A program made the translations under genes and the position numbers. From contig JBCCGK010000023.1 of the NCBI GenBank assembly GCA_039029315.1, positions 1-64,000 on the forward strand: a stretch of 64,000 bases of DNA. The letters run 5' to 3'. Of this stretch, positions 37,001-43,848 are shown in pieces. Position 1 is the stretch's first letter. Each line of letters starts with the position of its first letter. This DNA comes from JBCCCJ01 sp039029315 (lineage in GTDB: Bacteria > Bacteroidota > Bacteroidia > J057). The notes below the pieces were generated by a model, which had not been told where the DNA came from, searched no databases, and saw nothing but the letters and a program-made list of their open reading frames with translations.

Positions 37001-37429
37001 GTGAAAGAAAAGGATGCGATCATTGAGCTTGGTCCCATGCCAGAATCAATACAGGCTGACACCACCAAGATTCGGCAATTGCTACAAAATCTGCTTACCA
37101 ATGCCCTCAAGTTTGTCCACGAAGAAAGGCAACCAATCATTCGCCTCTCCGCTGAGAAAGGAGTGGAACATTGGAGATTTGAAGTTCAGGATAACGGGAT
37201 CGGAATCAAACCTTCTTACCAAAAGAAGATCTTTTTGCTTTTTCAGCGCTTAAACAATAGTTCCAAGTACGAAGGAACAGGCATTGGGCTGGCGACATGC
37301 AAAAAAATTATTGAACAACATCAAGGGACAATCGGGGTAGAATCAGAAGCAGGAAAAGGAAGCACCTTTTATTTTACCATTCCTTTTCAAGTAAAACCAC
37401 AAGCCATGATTCTGGATGAAAATATATGA
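34076..37429 (+). CDS. TPR-6TM-PAS-PAS sensor histidine kinase
   Basis: 1117 aa. Signal peptide (YVLVLFLAVCMHVQGLG), then tetratricopeptide repeats in the periplasm (about 40-390) and a coiled coil before the first transmembrane helix (about 405-425, IGIAMVVFLLAVAIIAY). About five more helices follow to residue 590. The cytoplasmic part has two PAS domains (about 615-740 and 745-870), a HisKA domain with phospho-acceptor His894 (LASHDLKAPLRT), and an HATPase with N box NLLTNALKF, DNGIGI and GTGIGLATCKK. No receiver domain or adjacent response regulator is present, so the partner is elsewhere. Its 3' end overlaps the FAD oxidoreductase gene by 14 bp, suggesting co-expression. Confidence 0.9.
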   Translation: MQFVFCREKLNYVLVLFLAVCMHVQGLGQIIHPTPDSSLNLLLNRLQREQDPVLQIGLYAQLVEHFKYKDLSKSKEFLKKGAQLATKYGSRSDIFYFKEREAGLEELSENHIRALQLYREILKLRGIKKDSIILRIHYGMGIAYKNIEAYPQAMKQYELVRSLSEEFGAPRMGILVLGLISQEYHRQGKLELALSLKREANQQTIPLNMPNILAYIYKDLGYLFLDMQQVDSAKIYAEKCIQMSNVTYPLIAIEGYILLSTIFKQTGNYAQAIDYAEKAKSQALLVHSSSSLLKSNLLLADIQLALSDYDLALLNAYQATETLPTVDDLELEKRCYLMLEELYRKKNDYQQAHQYLSRVLRVDEILNQKREELQFRTSEYLTEETANLVEQAEKEQASEILDKSNMIGIAMVVFLLAVAIIAYAISRNILFNHPSFSPYQSQTGLDLKIKFVKQLSLILTILNIPLAIHFVLWGPWEGLLMSIIGLTFLSTCYFIAAQNTLRFIFWSSSLFFYAIATLIPLLISPLIAILIEYLAIYLVINYLAATKKEYTANLIMFFISIGLYGIIMDQNYSSAIENPIELELGIGLISVMSVLVARYFTNVHTTVIKNELLQSQQFLEDISDLHPFFILTKDKHLRTTYANRAVLEALGRKKEDLIGKDIQHFLNKGDRILGQKEDDLQVLEEGKTILSQSQISGSQFIDLIKKPIHRANGEITGILTIAMDVTEKEKAKQQLEQRGILLGKIIDSLPDPIFVMAKDRSWMVYNEAWQSYFRSLFGITDMPNRDWKHDVPDMLLNKYRSWMGMVFEGKRFSESFELEGQDDTISVDMRMIPLYDSETHITGGMIIGRDVTEKNFQRKIIEQQIVDLNNKNEELQKYIHSNLHLEQFAYLASHDLKAPLRTIISFTQLLHKRLEDRLEDDETEFMEFVVGASNNMLNLINDILSFSRVNTTKIQIKKVNMNILTQEVVDELDMLVKEKDAIIELGPMPESIQADTTKIRQLLQNLLTNALKFVHEERQPIIRLSAEKGVEHWRFEVQDNGIGIKPSYQKKIFLLFQRLNNSSKYEGTGIGLATCKKIIEQHQGTIGVESEAGKGSTFYFTIPFQVKPQAMILDENI

Positions 37430-38615
37430 TTTTCTCATTGTAGGCGCAGGAATCTTTGGCATGAGTACCGCCATATCCTTGTCTCAAAAGGGGTATAGTG
37501 TGTGTGTGTTGAATTCCGATGCCATTCCCAGCCCCCTGGCCGCCTCCACCGATATCAGCAAAATCGTACGGATGGAATATGGGTCTGATGAGGAATATAT
37601 GGATATGGGCAATCAGGCTATCCAAGGCTGGAAAGAATGGAATCAGCTCCTTCAGGAAACCGTATATCATGAAACCGGATTCTTGCTTGCGGCCAGACAA
37701 TCTTTTGCATCTGGACAACAAGCATTCGAAGCGAGTAGTTATGAGAACCTACTCAAAAAGGGGTTTCAACCGGAGCGATTGGAAGGTTCTGCCATTCCTC
37801 AAAGGTTTCCAGAATTTGCACCAGAGGTATATAGGGACGGATTCTTTCATGCCACTGCTGGCTATGCAGAATCTGCCCGAACTGTTCTGCTTCTGGCAGC
37901 CTATGCGAGACGGGCAGGTATCCGAATCGAAGAAGGGCAAACAGTCTCTCGCATTATGTCGCGCTCAGGCCGTGTAGAAGCAGTTAGCACCCGGGAAGGG
38001 AATCGATTTGCTGCTGGTCATGTTGTGATTTGTGCAGGGAATTTCACGCCTTATATACTTCCTGAATTGTCTCCCTATATGCAGATCACCGGCCATCCTG
38101 TGTTTCACCTCAAGCCTGAACGAGCAGCACTTTTTTCGTCTCCTCACTTCCCCGTCTTTGGTGCGGACATCTCGAATACTGGTTGGTATGGCTTCCCGCT
38201 GCATCCAAGAGAACAAGTGGTGAAAATCGCCCGACATAGCCAGGGGATTCCTATTCACCCAGAGAAGGATGCCAGGCGTATTCGGCAGGCGGAAGAGGAA
38301 AGCCTGAAAAAATTTCTTCGCGTCAGTTTTCCTTCTTTGGCAGATGCGCCCATTGTTTACAGACGGCTTTGTTGTTATACTGACACACTGGACGGTCATT
38401 TTTGGATTGATCGTCATCCAGAACTAGAAGGATTAACTGTAGGTTCTGGTGGGAGCGGCCATGGATTCAAAATGGGGCCAATCATTGGGGACATGATTGC
38501 AGCTGTGGCCGAAGGGGGCATGCATCAATGGTCTGATCGCTATCGTTGGCGTGCCTTATCTCCCGAAACTGTGGGTGAGGAAGAAGCCCGATATATCGAT
38601 TCAGATGTACAGTAA
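37416..38615 (+). CDS. FAD-dependent oxidoreductase (DAO / sarcosine oxidase-like)
   Basis: 399 aa, cytoplasmic. The dinucleotide-binding motif GAGIFG (10-15) lies at the N-terminus after FLIV. The DAO fold continues with a GVELSKK-like second strand and GHVVICAGNFTPYIL, and the C-terminal flavin loop is GSGGSGHGFKMGP. The spacing and the CCYTDTLDGHFWID segment resemble monomeric sarcosine oxidase / N-methyltryptophan oxidase enzymes, which oxidise secondary amines or amino acids with O2 and often hold covalent FAD through a Cys. The substrate here is unknown. It starts inside the 3' end of the histidine kinase gene in another frame. Confidence 0.85.
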   Translation: MKIYDFLIVGAGIFGMSTAISLSQKGYSVCVLNSDAIPSPLAASTDISKIVRMEYGSDEEYMDMGNQAIQGWKEWNQLLQETVYHETGFLLAARQSFASGQQAFEASSYENLLKKGFQPERLEGSAIPQRFPEFAPEVYRDGFFHATAGYAESARTVLLLAAYARRAGIRIEEGQTVSRIMSRSGRVEAVSTREGNRFAAGHVVICAGNFTPYILPELSPYMQITGHPVFHLKPERAALFSSPHFPVFGADISNTGWYGFPLHPREQVVKIARHSQGIPIHPEKDARRIRQAEEESLKKFLRVSFPSLADAPIVYRRLCCYTDTLDGHFWIDRHPELEGLTVGSGGSGHGFKMGPIIGDMIAAVAEGGMHQWSDRYRWRALSPETVGEEEARYIDSDVQ

Positions 38616-38638
38616 GCGGCTAACTGCCTTCAATCTTC

Positions 38639-39097
38639 CTACTCCCCCATTTTTGATTTGGCCCAGTCCTCAAGAAGCTTCCGATCATCAGCGCTGAGCT
38701 TGGCTTCCGGGTGCATCCAGGTATAGCTCTTCAGCGGCATCTTTTTCTCTTCTACTTCCTCGGCAATCTCTTCCATCTTGTGATTCTTCCGTTTCACTTT
38801 ATAATCTCCCCATACTGAGAAGTTGAGATGTTCACTTCCGTGATCAATATGACCTTTGATCCACCATGAGACCGGAGCGATATTGGTATACCAGGGAAAA
38901 CTTGTCTCATTGGAATGGCAATCATAGCAGGCACTTTTGAGGATAGTCGCCACTTCTGCTGGTGGAGATTCCACTGCGATGAGATCCTTGCTGGGATCGA
39001 TGGTTGGTTGAGATTTATCTATTCCAAAAAACTGAATGATCACCAACACTGCCACGAGGCCAATGAGTATGTAGCGAACAACTTTTTTTTTCATCAT
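38639..39097 (-). CDS. Haem-binding domain protein (Haem_bd family)
   Basis: 152 aa. One N-terminal membrane anchor (YILIGLVAVLVIIQFFG) precedes a domain with a single haem c motif CYDCH (57-61) and the family pattern NETSFPWYTNIAPVSWWIKG (about 63-82). A conserved Met lies in KKMPLKSYTWMHPEA. These small membrane-tethered cytochromes are common in Bacteroidota; a role in periplasmic electron transfer is inferred. It could donate to or accept from the cytochrome lipoproteins of this region, but it is not in an operon with them. It converges on the FAD oxidoreductase with 23 bp between stops. Confidence 0.88.
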   Translation of the reverse strand: MMKKKVVRYILIGLVAVLVIIQFFGIDKSQPTIDPSKDLIAVESPPAEVATILKSACYDCHSNETSFPWYTNIAPVSWWIKGHIDHGSEHLNFSVWGDYKVKRKNHKMEEIAEEVEEKKMPLKSYTWMHPEAKLSADDRKLLEDWAKSKMGE

Positions 39098-39244
39098 GGG
39101 AAGGAGTAGAATAATGTGTTAGGAGTAGAATGTATGGATCAATATCCACTGAATAATCAGGATGACGAACCCAAAGGTAAGAAATTGCATAAAATCAACA
39201 GATTTTTCTTGCATAATTGTGCAGGAAGTCGCTCATTCAATTGT

Positions 39245-41161
39245 ATGAAACCCATCCTCTCACTCTCCACTCTACTTGTCTGCCTCGGATTTTTTTCCTG
39301 TACCCCTCCCACTCCATCTCTCCCTGACAGGCCCAATATTCTCTGGATCACCAGTGAGGACATGAATGCCTTCCTGGGAGCCTATGGCGATTCTTTGGCC
39401 ATCACGCCACATTTGGACCAACTGGCCAGGACAGGGGTTCGCTATACACACGCTTTTGCCACAGCACCGGTTTGTTCGCCTTCCAGATCCTGTCTGATCA
39501 CAGGTGTATATGCGACCTCGCTGGGAACTCAACATTTGAGATCTGAAGTGGAGATTCCTGATCAGATTATCCCATTTCCCAAATACCTGAGAGAGGCTGG
39601 CTATTATTGCACCAACAACAGCAAGGAAGATTACAACTTTCGCGATCCAGATATTTGGGATGAATCCAGCAAGACTGCTCACTGGCGCAATCGGCAGGCG
39701 GACCAAGCGTTTTTCAGTGTGTTCAACATCACCACCACACATCAATCACAAATATTTGGATCAGATTCTGTCTTTCATCAAAAGTATGGTCGCCTTCTCT
39801 CTGATTCAGAGAGGTGTGATCCTTCGGCCGTAAAGGTCCCTCCTTATCACTTTGACACGCCGGAAGTTCGCAAGCTATGGGCAAGGTATTACGACGTGGT
39901 CACTCTCATGGATCGTCAGGTGGGAGAACTTCTGGCTCAACTTGAAGCTGATGGACTCACAGAGTCAACGATTATCTTTTACTACTCAGATCATGGCACA
40001 GGCATGCCTCGGTCCAAACGTGCGCTCTATGATTCCGGGCTCAAGGTGCCCTTGATCATCTCTGCTCCAAAAGCCTGGAGAGAGCAGTTGGATCTTCCAG
40101 CGGGAAGTGTGCGTGATGAGGTTGTCAGCTTTGCAGATTTTGCCCCAAGCATCCTTCATCTTCTTGGACTCCCTATCCCTGAATACATGCAAGGAATTCC
40201 TTTTTTGGGGCCGAAAAAACAATCCCAACCCTATGTATTTGGGCATTCAGATCGTGTAGATGAAGCCTACGAAATATCCAGAACCGTCAGGGGAAAACGC
40301 TTTCGGTATATCCGCAACTACCTCCCTCATCTCCCTCTGATTCAGGCCAACTTCTATACCGACCAGTCTGAGATTATGCAGGAATTGTATCGAGAGAAAC
40401 AAACGGCTACACTCAGTCCTGCTCAAATCTATATGTGGCAAAAAAGGCGCACAGCCGAAGAACTCTATGATACCTGGGAAGATCCTTATGAAACTCACAA
40501 TCTGGTTGCAGAGCCAACTCATCAACAAACCCTCCTGAACATGCGCGAGGCACATCGGGAATGGGCTATCAAGACCTATGATTCTGGCTTGCTACACGAA
40601 CCGGATATGCATGCCCTTGCCGATGGCCGAACCATTTATGAAGCAATCAGGGATCAGACAGTATTCTCGATTCCAGATCTTCTGGACCTGACAGATGGCA
40701 TGCTTGGCAAGGAGCAAAGCGAAGCAGACATCCTGGCTTATCTCACTCATGATCATGCATATCTGAGGTTTTGGGCTTCCATGCTATTGCAGATCAAAGG
40801 TTGGGAAGGATCAACACTCAGAGCAGCCCTCCAGGATCGATTGGCGGACGAACTCCCAAGCGTGCAATTGGCCGCGGCTCAGGCACTTTGTCAACAAGGG
40901 TTGTGCGATCAATCTTTGGCTGTCATATTGACTCATTTGCAATCATCCAATCAAATGATTCGGCTATATGCGGCAAGAATATTCGAAGAATTGGGGCCGC
41001 GGGCTTCTCCAATCTTCCCCGAGGTATTGGCACTTGTCCAGGACAAATGTCCACAGGAAGACTGGCAACAATATTATCCCCTGTATAGCTGTTGGGCATT
41101 GGAAGAAGCCATGATTGCCGCAGGCTCATACAGTCGACAGCAACCAAAACTTGCCTATTGA
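39245..41161 (+). CDS. Sulfatase lipoprotein, sulfamidase-like, with HEAT-like tail
   Basis: 638 aa from the ATG at 39245, which begins a clean lipoprotein signal (CLGFFSC, Cys19); the frame is open 43 codons further up but reads poorly. The core starts RPNILWITSEDM with maturation motif CSPSR (77-81). TNNSKEDYNF and FSVFNITTTHQSQ resemble heparan N-sulfatase (sulfamidase)-type enzymes (S1_8-like); this is by eye. YYSDHGTGMPRSKR is the second metal site. After the sulfatase fold (to about 500), the last 130 residues form helical HEAT-like repeats (VQLAAAQALCQQG, IRLYAARIFEELG), perhaps for partner binding. Confidence 0.88.
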   Translation: MKPILSLSTLLVCLGFFSCTPPTPSLPDRPNILWITSEDMNAFLGAYGDSLAITPHLDQLARTGVRYTHAFATAPVCSPSRSCLITGVYATSLGTQHLRSEVEIPDQIIPFPKYLREAGYYCTNNSKEDYNFRDPDIWDESSKTAHWRNRQADQAFFSVFNITTTHQSQIFGSDSVFHQKYGRLLSDSERCDPSAVKVPPYHFDTPEVRKLWARYYDVVTLMDRQVGELLAQLEADGLTESTIIFYYSDHGTGMPRSKRALYDSGLKVPLIISAPKAWREQLDLPAGSVRDEVVSFADFAPSILHLLGLPIPEYMQGIPFLGPKKQSQPYVFGHSDRVDEAYEISRTVRGKRFRYIRNYLPHLPLIQANFYTDQSEIMQELYREKQTATLSPAQIYMWQKRRTAEELYDTWEDPYETHNLVAEPTHQQTLLNMREAHREWAIKTYDSGLLHEPDMHALADGRTIYEAIRDQTVFSIPDLLDLTDGMLGKEQSEADILAYLTHDHAYLRFWASMLLQIKGWEGSTLRAALQDRLADELPSVQLAAAQALCQQGLCDQSLAVILTHLQSSNQMIRLYAARIFEELGPRASPIFPEVLALVQDKCPQEDWQQYYPLYSCWALEEAMIAAGSYSRQQPKLAY

Positions 41162-41211
41162 TAGGCTGGAAACAGAAATAATTGGGACAAATGTATCTGT
41201 GAGGGAAATAG

Positions 41212-41281
41212 TGGGCATAGGGGAAATACGGGAGAACTCTTACCAATCAAGCCATTATATCCCCTATTTCCCTTATACCCA
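41212..41281. repeat. Long imperfect inverted repeat (stem-loop)
   Basis: Arms at 41212-41234 and 41258-41281 are complementary at about 21 of 24 positions; both contain GGGAAATA-type tracts. It sits between the sulfatase stop and the next lipoprotein gene, so it could be a terminator or a dispersed palindromic repeat. Confidence 0.5.
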
Positions 41282-41334
41282 AAATCAACCCTAATATTGT
41301 CCATCTACTTACTTATATATAGACATTTGTTCGT

Positions 41335-42294
41335 ATGAAGCATCTCGCCTCCCCTATCATCTTATTCATTGCTGGAATCCTGATACTTCTGGGCTGTAGA
41401 GAAGTAACCGAATCCAGTGTTGATCCAGCATTCGCTCCCTATCTCCAGCGGTTCGTTGAGGAAGGACACAAACGAGAATATATTGTTGATTTATCAAATT
41501 CTGGTTTGATCATCCAGTTCGGAGACAGTGTCGATGACGGTTCCAGCCATGCCTGTGTCGGAGATCGGGTCATTCTGATTGAGGAAAAAAACTGGCTGGC
41601 CCTGGATGATTTTGAGCGGGAAGCCTTGATCTTTCATGCCCTGGGTCATTGCGAACTTCAACGAGATCACACAAATGCAAAACTTCCCAATGGAGAATGG
41701 GCCAGCCTGATGCGCAATGCTCCCTTTGATCATTGTGACAATGCTGTCCTAAACATTGCTGGAAGCAGACGGGACTACTATTTGGATGAATTGTTTGATC
41801 CGGGGGTGGATATACCGACATGGTCCACTCGCACAAGTGATCTTCGTGTTCCGGCCAATGAAGAAGTCTATTTTGACGGATTGCTTAGCCAGGGATTTGA
41901 CATCAATTTTGACAGACTCTCTGAAGGAAATTTTCAATTAGATGTAGAATTTAGTACGGATAACATGACCGGCTTTGGAGGCATACAGTTTATGGGGGGC
42001 TCTCTCTATGACAATATCAGAATCACCACCAATCGTCACCGAGACATCTCCATCGATAGTGGAGATGGCGTTTGGGGGCTCATGTTTTTGCAAGAAAAAA
42101 GTTCACATTTGACAGAGGGGTTCAATCGAATTACTGTGCAGCGAACAGCTGATCACTATGATGTCTTTGTGAATGGAGAATTTCTGTATTGGTTCGATTA
42201 TGTTCAGCCCTTGACAGATAACTTGTCCTCCATCAATAAGGGGACGGCTGGCGAACCTGCCTTTCGCAGGATCAGTGCGAGTCGTCTTCCCTAA
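41335..42294 (+). CDS. Zincin-like lipoprotein with degenerate HAxxH motif and jelly-roll C-terminus
   Basis: 319 aa. The lipobox is LLGC (Cys21). The middle (about 60-140) looks like the Bacteroidota putative metallopeptidase family whose usual motif is HELGHC; here it is HALGHC (101-106), so the catalytic Glu is Ala. Candidate metal ligands His101, His105 and His112 remain, as do LPNGEWASLM and YYLDELFDPG. The last 150 residues form a concanavalin-like/LamG-type sandwich (GFGGIQFMGGSLYDNIRI, DVFVNGEFLYWF). Loss of the Glu should abolish peptidase activity, so a binding role is likely. The stop codon abuts that of the aldo/keto reductase. Confidence 0.7.
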   Translation: MKHLASPIILFIAGILILLGCREVTESSVDPAFAPYLQRFVEEGHKREYIVDLSNSGLIIQFGDSVDDGSSHACVGDRVILIEEKNWLALDDFEREALIFHALGHCELQRDHTNAKLPNGEWASLMRNAPFDHCDNAVLNIAGSRRDYYLDELFDPGVDIPTWSTRTSDLRVPANEEVYFDGLLSQGFDINFDRLSEGNFQLDVEFSTDNMTGFGGIQFMGGSLYDNIRITTNRHRDISIDSGDGVWGLMFLQEKSSHLTEGFNRITVQRTADHYDVFVNGEFLYWFDYVQPLTDNLSSINKGTAGEPAFRRISASRLP

Positions 42295-43218
42295 TCAGCC
42301 AACAATCCAATCTTTGTTCATTACTGGAGAGAGAAGGTGCTGCACCTCATTCACCAGCTCCATATCAGGTTGCTGGGAACCCCATTTAATATTTTTCAGA
42401 ATTTCATCTGGATCAGGGCTACTGACAAGCGTAGTGGGAATCTCTGAATGCGAAACCCCAAACTGCATCGCCAACTGTTCTATTGGGGTTCCGGCACGAT
42501 CACATAATGCCACTGCTTTCTGAAACATCCGTTTGTCTTCTTCCTTTGCAGGGTGCCAGGCAGCAGGGCCCCGGTGAGTCAACAATCCCATCCCCATTGG
42601 AGCTGCATTGATCAAGCCTACTCCTGTTTTTTTCAAATCAGGCAATAACTCCAGAATCCGTGTATCGCTCAAAGTATAGTGATTATGACAAATCATCACC
42701 TGTATATCATGGCTATACATGATCTCTCTGCACCAATCTACCGGATAGATTCCAATGCCAATAAAGCGAACCTTCCCTTGTTGCTGAAGATCTTTCAAGG
42801 CGCGATATCCTTCTGTCAATGCGACCTCTTTATCAATCCCCTCTCTGAATTCGATGTCATGCAGATGGAGAAGGTCCAGGTGTTCCACATGCAATCGTTT
42901 CATGCTTGCTTCTACCTCCTTGATGATTCGCTCATAAGAATAGTCAAAATCGGTATTGCTGTATTTCCCGGTTTTGGTGGAAAGGAAATAGTGATCTCTG
43001 GGGATTTGTTTTAACGCCTTTCCAAGCACCTTTTCCGATTTGGTAGCCCCATATGCTGGAGCAGTATCGATGAGATTGATTCCATGATCCAATGCAGTGA
43101 AGACTACCTGAATTCCTTTTTTTTCTTCAAAATCCCGATATACTCCTCCGAGGGAGGAGGTTCCCAAACTGATATAGGAGACTTCCAAACCTGTATTTCC
43201 GAGTTGTCGATACTTCAT
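42295..43218 (-). CDS. Aldo/keto reductase
   Basis: 307 aa from the ATG at 43218 (MKYRQLGNTG is the canonical start; an upstream Met adds nine codons). The catalytic tetrad is visible: Asp51 and Tyr56 in DTAPAYG, Lys82 in STKTG, and His in LLHLHD (118-121). The NADP-binding end has TLVSSPDPDEI. The pattern resembles L-galactose/L-fucose dehydrogenase-type enzymes, which oxidise a sugar C1 hydroxyl. That would fit sugar catabolism here but is not proven. It converges on the zincin-like gene with no base between the two stop codons. Confidence 0.88.
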   Translation of the reverse strand: MKYRQLGNTGLEVSYISLGTSSLGGVYRDFEEKKGIQVVFTALDHGINLIDTAPAYGATKSEKVLGKALKQIPRDHYFLSTKTGKYSNTDFDYSYERIIKEVEASMKRLHVEHLDLLHLHDIEFREGIDKEVALTEGYRALKDLQQQGKVRFIGIGIYPVDWCREIMYSHDIQVMICHNHYTLSDTRILELLPDLKKTGVGLINAAPMGMGLLTHRGPAAWHPAKEEDKRMFQKAVALCDRAGTPIEQLAMQFGVSHSEIPTTLVSSPDPDEILKNIKWGSQQPDMELVNEVQHLLSPVMNKDWIVG

Positions 43219-43489
43219 TGTCTGAGTGAATTTACCAGGTAGCAATCTGCAAACAAATATCGGCTTCTTCTGGCATATTTTTTACACAAAATCTGCCTCA
43301 GATAACGTTTTTCCTGACGCTCAGGCCCCGAAACTGGTTATATGCCTCCCGCTTACAATCTGAAAGCACAAGCAATTCTGCTCTTCCTCTAGGAAAAAGT
43401 AATCAGATATTTCAAAGAGGAAAACAAAATTCTATTTCCTCCACCCAAAATGACCTGTTTCTCTCCCTTCAGGATGAGAACTGGTTGGT

Positions 43490-43744
43490 TCATACAAATA
43501 TCTCCCTCCATTTCCTGATTGAGCCCTGCTGATGCGACTCCCTATTGGAGAGTTCCAGATAGCCAATAGATGCCAGGATTCCTCCTTTGGACTCATGTAC
43601 ACAGGGGACAAATAGTCTCTTTGATCCTATTGGCTGAAAGGTATTGGTACATAAACCGAAGAAAGGCCATACAGCCTGTCCATCTATCCCGACAGGGCAA
43701 ATGTTTTCCACATATAATCCTTGATCAAATCCGTTATCTTGTTT
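43490..43744 (-). pseudogene. Possible gene remnant in a long intergenic region
   Basis: In the 630 bp between the aldo/keto reductase and SusC starts, an 84-codon minus-strand frame has protein-like composition (DQGLYVENICPVG, RLFVPCVHESKGG, ILASIGYLELSNRE) and ends in TGA. It has no ATG and a TAG just upstream, so it looks like the 3' end of a lost gene. The family is not recognised. The rest of 43219-43848 shows no gene and should hold the promoter of the SusC/D operon, though no clean TAnnTTTG box is visible there. Confidence 0.3.
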
Positions 43745-43848
43745 CTAAACATGTCATAGGATGAACCCATTCCCAAAGTCAGATTTTTTCTTTCTACCTC
43801 GCATGTTCTTTCTCCTTGTTTGAATCTACATTCTTAATTTTTACTACT

